Assembly (NCBI GenBank): GCA_934203205.1
Contig: CAKPYV010000010.1
Coordinates: 1-61,411, forward strand
Direction: 5' to 3'
DNA length: 61,411 nucleotides
Source: an uncultured Anaerovibrio sp.
GTDB lineage: Bacteria > Bacillota > Negativicutes > Selenomonadales > Selenomonadaceae
Part shown: in pieces, positions 17,031 to 24,806 of the stretch
How positions within the stretch are numbered: position 1 is the stretch's first letter
Layout: the number at the start of each line of letters is the position of its first letter
The notes under the pieces: generated by a model
What the model saw: only the letters and a program-made list of their open reading frames with translations
Told to the model about the DNA's origin: nothing
Databases searched by the model: none
Program-made: the position numbers and the translations under genes

Positions 17031-17092
17031 GTTAATGTAAATAAAACTGGAAGGTTTATTTTTAGATTTGGGTTTTGGGAGGTTTTGAATTT

Positions 17093-18451
17093 ATGTCAAG
17101 ATTGTTTGGAACTGATGGCGTTCGTGGCGAGGCCAATTTGGAGCTGACACCGGAGCTGGCTTATCGTATGGGCCGGGCGGCAACCTTGTATTTTGGTGAG
17201 TCCTGTGGTGATGATCAGCCGGTAATCCTGATTGGCAGGGATACCCGTATTTCTGGTCAGATGTTTGAATCTGCCTTGATGGCAGGTATCTGCTCTGCTG
17301 GAGGCAAGGCCATATCTGCAGGTATTATTCCTACACCGGCCATTGCTTTTCTCACCAAGAAGCATAAGGCTCAGGCAGGTATTGTTATTTCTGCTTCTCA
17401 CAATCCATTCCATGATAACGGCATCAAATTCTTCGGCGGCAACGGCTACAAGCTGCCAGATGCAGTAGAGGACGAGCTGGAGAATATTGTGCGGGCTATT
17501 CAGCATGATGATAATCTCTATCGTGCTTCTGGTGCTCAAATGGGTATTGTGGAATATCGTCATGATATGCTGGAGGAGTACATTGAATTTGTTCTTTCCA
17601 CCACCAAGGAACGTTTTGAGGGCATGAAGATTGTGCTGGACTGTGCCAATGGTGCAGCCTATGAGGCTATGCCTACAATTTTGAAATCTTTGGGAGCACA
17701 GGTTACTGTTATTAACGACCAGCCAAATGGTATAAATATTAACGATAACTGCGGCTCAACTCATTTGGAGGTTCTTCAGAAGAAGGTTGTAGAGCTGGGG
17801 GCAGATTTTGGTATTGCCCATGATGGAGATGCTGACCGTTGCCTTTGCGTAGATGAAAAGGGCAATGTAATCGACGGAGATCATATGCTGGTAATGTGTG
17901 CCAAGGAAATGATTGCCAATGGCACCTTGAAGAACAATACAGTTGTTACCACTGTTATGGCTAATATTGGCTTCCACAAGGCTGTGAAGCAGCTGAATGG
18001 CCGGGCTGAGATTACCAAGGTAGGAGACAGATACGTGCTGGAAAATATGCTGGCCAACGGCTACAATTTAGGCGGTGAGCAGTCTGGACATATTATCTTC
18101 TCTGATTTCAGCACTACTGGAGATGGCCCTGTTACTGCCCTGCAGACTCTTAGCTCTATTAAGAGAAGCGGCAAAAAGGCCTCTGAGCTGAATGAGCTGA
18201 TGATTAGCTATCCACAGCTTTTGGTTAATGTTGTGGTAGAGTCCAAGGAAGGCTGGGAGCAGAATCCGAATATTACAGCTGCTATCAAGGCCGGTGAGGA
18301 AGAACTGGGGGCAGATGGCCGTATTCTGGTTCGTCCTTCTGGTACAGAGCCATTGATTCGCGTTATGGCTGAGGGACCTGATCAGGCTCAGCTGGAGGTT
18401 ATCTGCCAGAAAATCGCTAATGTTGTAGTAAATGAGCAGGGTGGTAAATAA
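17093..18451 (+). CDS. glmM: Phosphoglucosamine mutase
   Basis: Converts glucosamine-6-phosphate to glucosamine-1-phosphate for peptidoglycan precursors. Of 452 residues, the N-terminus MSRLFGTDGVRG is the family start. The phosphoserine motif ISASHNPFHDNGIKFF is near residue 100, the metal-binding DGDADRCLCVDE near 244, and the phosphate-binding RPSGTEPLIRVMAEG near 420. GGGAGG lies ten bases before the ATG. CdaA is known to interact with GlmM in other bacteria, which fits the clustering. Confidence 0.97.
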   Translation: MSRLFGTDGVRGEANLELTPELAYRMGRAATLYFGESCGDDQPVILIGRDTRISGQMFESALMAGICSAGGKAISAGIIPTPAIAFLTKKHKAQAGIVISASHNPFHDNGIKFFGGNGYKLPDAVEDELENIVRAIQHDDNLYRASGAQMGIVEYRHDMLEEYIEFVLSTTKERFEGMKIVLDCANGAAYEAMPTILKSLGAQVTVINDQPNGININDNCGSTHLEVLQKKVVELGADFGIAHDGDADRCLCVDEKGNVIDGDHMLVMCAKEMIANGTLKNNTVVTTVMANIGFHKAVKQLNGRAEITKVGDRYVLENMLANGYNLGGEQSGHIIFSDFSTTGDGPVTALQTLSSIKRSGKKASELNELMISYPQLLVNVVVESKEGWEQNPNITAAIKAGEEELGADGRILVRPSGTEPLIRVMAEGPDQAQLEVICQKIANVVVNEQGGK

Positions 18452-19257
18452 TGAAGCAGGCAATTGTAGCTGTAGGCTTTGGTGTAGGCGATGCCCAGGT
18501 AAAACAGCGTTGTATTGACAGTTTACTAGATGATTTGCACCATAGCTTTGGTGAGGCCTATGATATTTATGAGGCCTGGACCAGTGATTTTCTCCGTCGC
18601 AAAATGGCCAAGGAGGGATATATTTATCCTAATTTGGCAGGTGTGTTGGAGAATTTAAAGGCTCAGAGCTATGAAATAGTAGCGGTAATGCCTACCCATT
18701 TGACACCGGGGGAGGAATGGCAGAAGAAAATAATGCCTGTTCTCAAGGAGTATGAGACAGCATTTCCTCATCTGGGCTTTATGGAACCGGTGCTGGCGGC
18801 AGCTTCTCCAGAGGATTTTGCTTCCAGAACAGAGGATATACAGGCTTTTTTTCAGCTGGAGGATTTGACAGCAGGAGAAGAGCTGGTGTTGATGGGCCAC
18901 GGTTCCCCTCATTATCACAATCCGGTATATGAGTATCTGCAGAGCTTTGCGGATAAGCAGAAATGGCCTGTTCATATTGGCGTGGTAGAGCCAGAAGATT
19001 ATCCCAACCAGCAGGATGTAATTGACAGATTGCTGGCAAAGGGTTGCCAAAAAGTATATCTGCGGCCTTTGCTTCTGGCTGGCGGCAACCATGCTACCTA
19101 TGATTTAGCCGGGGAGCAGGAAGATTCCTGGAAAAACCGCCTCAGTCAGGCTGGTTTGGAAGTTCGCTATTCCACCAAAGGCTTAGGAGAGTACGAAGCT
19201 TTCCGTGGCCTATATGTCAAGAAGTTGGCAGATTTTCTTCAAAGTAATATGAAATAA
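18451..19257 (+). CDS. cbiK: Sirohydrochlorin cobaltochelatase CbiK
   Basis: Inserts cobalt into sirohydrochlorin in the anaerobic cobalamin route. The 268-residue class II chelatase has the histidine motifs VMPTHLTPGEEW near residue 80, LMGHGSPHYHNPVY near 150 and LLAGGNHATYDLAGE near 212. No signal peptide is seen, so it is cytoplasmic. It overlaps the glmM stop by one base. Cobalamin is needed by methylmalonyl-CoA mutase, which feeds the mmd pump encoded next. Confidence 0.93.
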   Translation: MKQAIVAVGFGVGDAQVKQRCIDSLLDDLHHSFGEAYDIYEAWTSDFLRRKMAKEGYIYPNLAGVLENLKAQSYEIVAVMPTHLTPGEEWQKKIMPVLKEYETAFPHLGFMEPVLAAASPEDFASRTEDIQAFFQLEDLTAGEELVLMGHGSPHYHNPVYEYLQSFADKQKWPVHIGVVEPEDYPNQQDVIDRLLAKGCQKVYLRPLLLAGGNHATYDLAGEQEDSWKNRLSQAGLEVRYSTKGLGEYEAFRGLYVKKLADFLQSNMK

Positions 19258-19399
19258 AGTAATAACAATACTATTAATTGTGGAAACTTCCATTATTACT
19301 GGTAATTTATTTTAGAATATAGTATAATTTTCAGACATTATAGAAAAAAGTTATGGAAATTATTCTCATATCCTACTTTTATATGTGTTACTTTTCTGT

Positions 19400-19478
19400 T
19401 ATAATATACGAAGGTATTGTTAGAAAACTGTGGAGCATCGGCGTGGAACAATGGAGATGCTAATAACAGTGGATGTTT
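19400..19478 (+). promoter_or_regulatory. Promoter and structured leader of mmdDEB
   Basis: TATAAT (19400-19405) has only a weak -35 box. In the leader, ACTGT and ACAGT (outer) plus AGCATC and GATGCT (inner) form a two-part hairpin at about 19429-19469, followed by TTTTTT at 19474-19479. This could be an attenuator; no known riboswitch consensus is recognised. Confidence 0.4.
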
Positions 19479-19505
19479 TTTACTATAAGTTAAGGCGGTG
19501 TCTAT

Positions 19506-19862
19506 ATGGAAAATGAGATGACAAATCCAGCTGTCATAATGTTAATCAATATGACAATTGTATTTGCGGTATTGGCTCTCCTGAACCTTTTTATCCGGTT
19601 GATTCATTTTATTGATCCAACCAAGGCTAAGAAGGCTCCAGTGGCTGCACCAAAGGCAGCACCAAGGAAGGCGGCTCCTGCAAAGGCAGCAGCGCCAGCT
19701 CCGGTGGTGGCAGCAGGTGTAAGCGGAGAGACTGTGGCGGCTATTGCTGGTGCATTGGCAGCCTATGGTATAGGTTTTTCTCAAATCAGAGCTATTCGTC
19801 CAGCAGCAAGAAACAGCTGGACTGGGGCAGCTCGTATTGATGGGTTGAGGAATAACAAGTAA
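19506..19862 (+). CDS. mmdD: Methylmalonyl-CoA decarboxylase delta subunit
   Basis: Small membrane subunit of the sodium-pumping methylmalonyl-CoA decarboxylase, 118 residues. One membrane segment (about residues 8-36) is followed by an Ala/Pro/Lys linker typical of OadG/MmdD and a C-terminal domain GETVAAIAGALAAYGIGFSQ. In Veillonella the C-terminus of MmdD is homologous to the separate MmdE subunit. The same holds here: IRAIRPAARNSWTGAARIDGLR closely matches the gene at 19898. The domain anchors and assembles the biotin and carboxyltransferase subunits. Confidence 0.9.
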   Translation: MENEMTNPAVIMLINMTIVFAVLALLNLFIRLIHFIDPTKAKKAPVAAPKAAPRKAAPAKAAAPAPVVAAGVSGETVAAIAGALAAYGIGFSQIRAIRPAARNSWTGAARIDGLRNNK

Positions 19863-19897
19863 TGTTTATTTTTTAGACGAATGAGGAGGCAATTATT

Positions 19898-20056
19898 ATG
19901 GCAGTAACAAATGGTGTAAACAAGGACACAGTAGCAGTAATCGCAGGGGCATTGGCCGCAATGGGGATAGGGTTTTCCCGTATCAAAGCAATTCGTCCAG
20001 CGGCACGCCAGAATTGGACTGATTCTGCCAAGGTGATTGCCCTGAGAAAATTTTAA
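19898..20056 (+). CDS. mmdE: Methylmalonyl-CoA decarboxylase epsilon subunit, 52 aa
   Basis: A 52-residue gene with AGGAGG nine bases before its ATG. The protein DTVAVIAGALAAMGIGFSRI followed by KAIRPAARQNWTDSAKVIALR is a near-duplicate of the last 45 residues of the upstream MmdD, matching the known MmdD/MmdE relationship in Veillonella. It has no membrane segment of its own and is thought to stabilise the decarboxylase complex. It lies between mmdD and mmdB with gaps of about 30 bases, so all three should be co-expressed. Confidence 0.92.
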   Translation: MAVTNGVNKDTVAVIAGALAAMGIGFSRIKAIRPAARQNWTDSAKVIALRKF

Positions 20057-20086
20057 TAATCTTTGACACAAGGGGTGCATTAATTA

Positions 20087-21223
20087 ATGGAAATTTTTGA
20101 TGCGTTTGCGATTTCCTTGCAGTCCGTATGGCTGGACAGTGGCTTTGCTTCCTTTACCTTAGGTAATCTGGCAATGATCATTGTAGGTATTGTCCTGCTG
20201 TACATGGCTATTGGCAAGGAGTATGAGCCACTGCTTCTGGCTCCTATTGCATTTGGTTGTATTATGGCTAACTTTCCTGCTACCGGCTTCCTGGAGGAGC
20301 CTGGTGTTATGCAGGTAATCAATTATGGTATTAAGTACGAGATTTTCCCACCATTGATTTTCCTTGGTGTAGGTGCGATGACGGACTTTGGCCCACTTTT
20401 GGCTAATCCAAATACCCTGTTCATGGGCGCAGCTGCTCAGTTCGGTGTATTTATTGCCTTGGCTGGTGCTATGTGCTTGGGCTTTACTGCTCAGGAGGCA
20501 TCTGCCATTGGTATCATCGGCGGTGCTGATGGCCCTACTGCTATCTATATGGCATCCAAGATGGCTCCAAATCTTCTGGGAGCTATTGCTGTAGCGGCAT
20601 ATTCCTATATGTCCTTGGTACCATTGATTCAGCCACCTATTATGAAGCTCTGTACTAGCCAGAAGGAGCGGGAGATCAAGATGGATCAGCTCCGCAAGGT
20701 TACTCATTTTGAGAAGGTAGTTTTCCCAATCGCGGCCGCAATCTTGATTTCCTTATTGTTACCGCCTGTAGCTGCTCTGATTAGCATGCTGATGCTGGGT
20801 AATCTGTTCCGTGAATCCGGTGTAACTGAGCGCTTGTCTGATACTTCTCAGAACGCTCTGTGTAACATTGTTACCATCTTCCTGGCAACTGGTACTGGTA
20901 TGACCATGAGTGCTGAGCACTTCCTGACCATTCAGACTTTGGAGATTATCGCTCTTGGTCTGGTAGCTTTCGCTGCTGGTACTGCTGCTGGTGTTTTGCT
21001 GGGCAAGATCATGTGCCGTCTCTCCGGCTGGAAGATTAATCCTTTGATTGGTTCCGCTGGTGTATCTGCCGTTCCTATGGCTGCTCGTGTATCTCAGATT
21101 GTAGGTCAGAAGGCAAATCCTTCCAACTTCCTGCTGATGCATGCAATGGGTCCTAATGTGGCAGGTGTTATCGGTACAGCTGTAGCAGCTGGTACTATGC
21201 TGGCTATGCTGGGAGCAAAATAA
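20087..21223 (+). CDS. mmdB: Na+-translocating decarboxylase beta subunit
   Basis: Integral membrane carboxybiotin decarboxylase that couples decarboxylation to sodium export. Of 378 residues, about nine to eleven segments are hydrophobic. The conserved region FLGVGAMTDFGPLL with the sodium-binding aspartate and GIIGGADGPTAIY are near residues 95-150. GSAGVSAVPMAARV and HAMGPNVAGVIGTAV are near the C-terminus. The presence of mmdE marks the complex as methylmalonyl-CoA rather than oxaloacetate decarboxylase. The biotin carrier (mmdC) and carboxyltransferase (mmdA) genes are not here. Confidence 0.96.
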   Translation: MEIFDAFAISLQSVWLDSGFASFTLGNLAMIIVGIVLLYMAIGKEYEPLLLAPIAFGCIMANFPATGFLEEPGVMQVINYGIKYEIFPPLIFLGVGAMTDFGPLLANPNTLFMGAAAQFGVFIALAGAMCLGFTAQEASAIGIIGGADGPTAIYMASKMAPNLLGAIAVAAYSYMSLVPLIQPPIMKLCTSQKEREIKMDQLRKVTHFEKVVFPIAAAILISLLLPPVAALISMLMLGNLFRESGVTERLSDTSQNALCNIVTIFLATGTGMTMSAEHFLTIQTLEIIALGLVAFAAGTAAGVLLGKIMCRLSGWKINPLIGSAGVSAVPMAARVSQIVGQKANPSNFLLMHAMGPNVAGVIGTAVAAGTMLAMLGAK

Positions 21224-21247
21224 TAGTAAATTTGTATATGTAATTTC

Positions 21248-21277
21248 GAGCCATCCATAAAGGGTGGCTCTTTTTTT
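21248..21277 (+). terminator. Terminator after mmdB
   Basis: GAGCCATCC and GGGTGGCTC form a nine-pair stem with one wobble around ATAAA, followed by seven T residues. Confidence 0.9.
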
Positions 21278-21281
21278 GCAC

Positions 21282-21318
21282 AAAAATAACTGCCCAGCTC
21301 ACAAAAGAAGCTGGACAG
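21282..21318 (-). terminator. Terminator after pncB
   Basis: On the minus strand CTGTCCAGCT and AGCTGGGCAG pair with one wobble around a nine-base loop, followed by TTATTTTTG. It faces the mmdB terminator at this convergent junction. Confidence 0.8.
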
Positions 21319-21346
21319 CTGTTTAGATATTACTGTTTAATTTATT

Positions 21347-22795
21347 TTAGCCACGAAGATTATGGAGCAGGGACATTTTCATATCATAATAATCAGGACT
21401 CATATCCAGATAGTGCTTATGAGGGTTCTCAAAACGCTGCTCTTCCTGCCAGATTTCGGAGGCAAGCTGTTCCTTAACATAGCTGCGAATCTCCTCTAGA
21501 CTCCGTGGAGGCTGGGTTCTTTTGCCATTCTTAATAACCAGTTGCTGCAGCTCCTTGCAGGTGCAGTTTTCAAAGAAGCGGTTTTTCCAAGGCTTTTCTG
21601 GATCTACATAGCGATAAGGTTCATCCATATTAACCTCTTCCTCAAAGCTGGTAATCAAATCAGCTACAGCATAGCCTTCCTCACCGTAGATGCGATATAC
21701 CCGCTTGAAGCCAGGATTGGTAATCTTCTCTACAGTTTCAGAAACCTTGATACGAGGCTCATAGCTGCCATCCTTTTCCACAGCAGAAATCTTGTACACT
21801 GCACCAAAGACAGGATCACTTTTGGCGGTAATCAACCGCTCTCCAACGCCAAAGGCGTCAATCTGCCCGCCCTGATTGAGAATGGAGGAAATGGTATATT
21901 CATCCAAACTGTTGGATACCACAATCTTGCAGTCCTCCAGACCAGCTTCATCCAGCATTTTCCGTACCCGCTTAGAAAGATAGGCCAAGTCACCGGAATC
22001 AATGCGGATGCCCTTTAGTCGTTTGCCCATAGGCTCCAGAACCTCCTTGGCTACCCGAATAGCAGCAGGAATACCAGAGCGGATAACATCATAGGTATCC
22101 ACTAGCAGAACAGTGGCATCAGGATATACCTGGGCATATTTCTTAAAGGCTTCGTATTCATCCTTGTAGTACATTACCCAGCTATGGGCCATAGTCCCTC
22201 CAACAGGAATGTTGAACTTCTGGCCAGCCAGAACGGTGGCTGTACCAGCGGCACCGGCAATATAGGCAGCTCTGGCACCATAGACCGCAGCATCCATATT
22301 ATGAGCACGGCGGGCACCAAAATCAGATACAGCTCTATTGCCAGCAGCCCGGACAATACGGCTGGTTTTGGTAGCAATCAGGGACTGATGGTTGACTAGA
22401 GCCAGCAGGGCAGTCTCCACCAGCTGAGCATCTATCAGAGGAGCTACTACCGTTACACAAGGCTCATTAGGATACATAATAGTTCCTTCTGGGAAAGCAT
22501 ATATATCACCAGTAAAACGGAAATCCCTTAGATAATCCAGAAATTCCTGAGAAAAAAGCTTCAAAGAGGCAAAATATTCAATATCCTGCTCAGTGAAATG
22601 CATATTTTCAATGTATTCCAGAATCTGCTCCAAGCCGGCAAAAATAGCAAAACCACCGTCATCAGGATTTTTGCGATAGAAAATGTCAAAAATTACTCTA
22701 GGCTGGGTGTCGCTGTTGACAAAATAACCATTAGCCATAGTCATTTCGTACAAATCCATCATCATGCTAATATTGCGAGTGGAAAATTGTGTCAT
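21347..22795 (-). CDS. pncB: Nicotinate phosphoribosyltransferase
   Basis: Makes nicotinate mononucleotide from nicotinate and PRPP, the entry step of NAD salvage. The 482-residue size and the motifs MMDLYEMTMANGYF (residues 11-24), FAGLEQILEYIEN near 52, SDFGARRAHNMDAA near 158 (the active-site histidine), GGTMAHSWVMYY near 205 and IRIDSGDLAYLSKRVR near 262 fit the longer PncB form. A sigma-A promoter lies 48 bases upstream and a terminator follows, so it is a single-gene unit. Confidence 0.95.
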   Translation of the reverse strand: MTQFSTRNISMMMDLYEMTMANGYFVNSDTQPRVIFDIFYRKNPDDGGFAIFAGLEQILEYIENMHFTEQDIEYFASLKLFSQEFLDYLRDFRFTGDIYAFPEGTIMYPNEPCVTVVAPLIDAQLVETALLALVNHQSLIATKTSRIVRAAGNRAVSDFGARRAHNMDAAVYGARAAYIAGAAGTATVLAGQKFNIPVGGTMAHSWVMYYKDEYEAFKKYAQVYPDATVLLVDTYDVIRSGIPAAIRVAKEVLEPMGKRLKGIRIDSGDLAYLSKRVRKMLDEAGLEDCKIVVSNSLDEYTISSILNQGGQIDAFGVGERLITAKSDPVFGAVYKISAVEKDGSYEPRIKVSETVEKITNPGFKRVYRIYGEEGYAVADLITSFEEEVNMDEPYRYVDPEKPWKNRFFENCTCKELQQLVIKNGKRTQPPRSLEEIRSYVKEQLASEIWQEEQRFENPHKHYLDMSPDYYDMKMSLLHNLRG

Positions 22796-22842
22796 AAAGT
22801 TCGCCTCAAATCATAATACTTCAAAAATCGTTATACCTTTTT

Positions 22843-22871
22843 ACTATACACTTTCACAGGAAAACTTGCAA
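22843..22871 (-). promoter_or_regulatory. Promoter of pncB
   Basis: On the minus strand TTGCAA (22871-22866) and TATAGT (22848-22843) are spaced by 17 bases, shortly after the tRNA terminator. Confidence 0.65.
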
Positions 22872-22883
22872 TATTTTACTATG

Positions 22884-22907
22884 AAAAAAGCACCGCTTTG
22901 CGGTGCT
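22884..22907 (-). terminator. Terminator of the tRNA-Pro gene
   Basis: On the minus strand AGCACCGC, loop AAA, GCGGTGCT and then TTTTTT. It begins 12 bases after the tRNA CCA end. Confidence 0.9.
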
Positions 22908-22918
22908 AAATTTCTATC

Positions 22919-22995
<77 letters not shown>

Positions 22996-23005
22996 ACTAC
23001 AACTA

Positions 23006-23034
23006 ATTATACCCCTGCCAATACTATTTGACAA
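23006..23034 (-). promoter_or_regulatory. Promoter of tRNA-Pro
   Basis: On the minus strand TTGTCA (23034-23029) and TATAAT (23011-23006) are separated by exactly 17 bases, ten bases before the tRNA. Its -35 box lies in the loop, and its -10 overlaps the distal arm, of the gdhA hairpin. Confidence 0.8.
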
Positions 23035-23056
23035 GCAAAAATAAAGGCAGGGGTAT
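23008..23056 (-). terminator. Hairpin after gdhA
   Basis: TATACCCCTGCC (23008-23019) pairs with GGCAGGGGTATA (23045-23056), a perfect 12-base stem with a 25-base loop, 19 bases after the gdhA stop on the minus strand. No T-run follows it, so it may protect the 3' end or terminate poorly. It overlaps the tRNA promoter. Confidence 0.5.
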
Positions 23057-23075
23057 AGAGTTTCAGGCTAAATTA

Positions 23076-24416
23076 TTAGCAAACGCCCTGAGCCAGCATA
23101 GCATCAGCAACCTTCAGGAAGCCAGCAATATTGCAGCCTACCAGCAGATTGCCTTCGTGGCCATACTCCTTGGCACAGCGCTTGGAGTTCTCATAGATAT
23201 CAGCCATAATATCCTTCAGCTTGTTATCAACCTCTTCAAAGGTCCAGCTATAACGCATGGAGTTCTGAGCCATCTCCAAAGCGGAAACAGCAACACCGCC
23301 AGCATTAGCGGCCTTGGCAGGAGCAAAGAGAACCTTGCTGTTCTGGATGTACTCAATAGCATCCAAAGTACATGGCATGTTGGCACCTTCGCCTACAGCC
23401 TTAACGCCATTAGCGACCAGAGCCTTGGCAGCATCCAGATCCAGCTCCTGCTGGGTAGCACATGGCAGAGCAATATCGCAAGGAATAGTCCAAATGCCCT
23501 TGCAACCCTCATGGTACTCAGCAGATGGCTTAGCATCTACATACTCCTTGATACGGCCACGGCGAACTTCCTTAATCTCCTTAACAATGTTCAGGTCAAT
23601 GCCATCCTTGTCATAGATATAGCCGTTGGAATCGGAGCAAGCCACAACTTTGGCACCAAATTCCTGAGCCTTCTGAATAGCATAGGTAGCAACATTGCCG
23701 GAGCCGGAAACAACTACAGTCTGATCCTTGTAATCAATACCAGCATCAGCCAGCATCAGCTTGGTGAAGTAGAGGAGACCATAACCGGTAGCCTCAGTAC
23801 GTGCCAGGCTGCCGCCGTAGTTCAAGCCCTTGCCGGTAAGAACACCAGCATCATAAGCATTGCGGATGCGCTTGTACTGACCATATAGATAACCAATCTC
23901 ACGGCCGCCAACACCGATATCACCAGCAGGTACGTCAGTGTTCAGACCAATATGACGGCAAAGCTCAGTCATAAAGCTCTGGCAGAAGCGCATGATTTCA
24001 GCATCGGACTTGCCCTTTGGATCAAAGTTGGAGCCGCCCTTGCCACCGCCGATAGGCAGGGTAGTCAGAGCGTTTTTGAAAATCTGCTCAAAGCCCAGGA
24101 ACTTGATGATGCTGAGGTTTACAGATGGATGGAGGCGGAGGCCACCTTTGTATGGGCCAATGGCACTGTTAAACTGTACACGATAACCCTTGTTTACATG
24201 TACCTTGCCAGCATCGTCAGTCCAAGGAACACGGAACATAACAACACGCTCAGGCTCAACAATGCGCTCCAGAATAGCCTGCTGCTGATACTTAGGATTC
24301 TTATCCAGTACAGGAGCAATAGAAGTCAGAACTTCCTTTACAGTATTATGGAACTCGGTTTCACCAGGATTCTCAGCCTGAACCTTTGCAATAATTTCTT
24401 CAACATAAGTAGCCAA
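23076..24416 (-). CDS. gdhA: NADP-specific glutamate dehydrogenase
   Basis: Assimilates ammonia by making glutamate from 2-oxoglutarate. The 446 residues match hexameric bacterial GdhA. GPYKGGLRLHPSVN is near residue 87, the catalytic-lysine motif LPIGGGKGGSNFDPKG near 120, DVPAGDIGVGGREIGY near 160 and the dinucleotide fold VVVSGSGNVATYA near 233. The ATG follows TGGAGGTA. Codon use is conspicuously uniform, so a long open frame exists on the opposite strand but is only a shadow. A sigma-A promoter lies about 80 bases upstream. Confidence 0.97.
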   Translation of the reverse strand: MATYVEEIIAKVQAENPGETEFHNTVKEVLTSIAPVLDKNPKYQQQAILERIVEPERVVMFRVPWTDDAGKVHVNKGYRVQFNSAIGPYKGGLRLHPSVNLSIIKFLGFEQIFKNALTTLPIGGGKGGSNFDPKGKSDAEIMRFCQSFMTELCRHIGLNTDVPAGDIGVGGREIGYLYGQYKRIRNAYDAGVLTGKGLNYGGSLARTEATGYGLLYFTKLMLADAGIDYKDQTVVVSGSGNVATYAIQKAQEFGAKVVACSDSNGYIYDKDGIDLNIVKEIKEVRRGRIKEYVDAKPSAEYHEGCKGIWTIPCDIALPCATQQELDLDAAKALVANGVKAVGEGANMPCTLDAIEYIQNSKVLFAPAKAANAGGVAVSALEMAQNSMRYSWTFEEVDNKLKDIMADIYENSKRCAKEYGHEGNLLVGCNIAGFLKVADAMLAQGVC

Positions 24417-24497
24417 TTTAGTATACCTCCAATGAATACAAATTTATTATATGCAATATAAATTATTTATACATCACATATCTCACACAGCGATTTA

Positions 24498-24525
24498 ATT
24501 ATACTATAAATTTACACAATTACAA
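24498..24525 (-). promoter_or_regulatory. Promoter of gdhA
   Basis: On the minus strand TTGTAA (24525-24520) and TATAAT (24503-24498) with a 16-base spacer. Confidence 0.6.
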
Positions 24526-24741
24526 TATTTTGCAACTATGTATACATTATTCTCTTTGTCTGTTGACTAATATATTAAGCAAATTGAAATTCTTTGCAGT
24601 AAAAGATTACCATGCTTGCAAGAGACAATATTTTGAAGCACTTTATTTAGATAACAAAAAAGCATATCGCCTTAGCTGCCAAAGGATTGACAGGGCAAGG
24701 CTTGCATTAGACTTCATAATTTAATATAATAAAAATAATAC

Positions 24742-24760
24742 ACCCATGAAATCCATGGGT
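24742..24760. repeat. Short palindrome in the gdhA-corC gap
   Basis: ACCCATG, loop AAATC, CATGGGT. The rest of 24526-24797 has no convincing gene: a 64-codon frame exists from TTG 24530 but has no ribosome site and no recognisable similarity. The hairpin could be a relic of an IS200/IS605-type end or a weak terminator. Confidence 0.3.
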
Positions 24761-24806
24761 TGTTGCTAGTAAAAAGTGTTATATTTTTGCAGAGGAAGTG
24801 GAAATT

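Noticed and set aside
23028..23888. A 286-codon open frame opposite gdhA, and another at 23952-24461
   Set aside because: They mirror the highly biased gdhA coding strand, have hydrophobic, low-complexity products and no ribosome site. They are shadows of gdhA.
24530..24724. A 64-codon frame in the gdhA-corC gap
   Set aside because: It starts at TTG without a ribosome site, overlaps the gdhA promoter region and has no recognisable domain.
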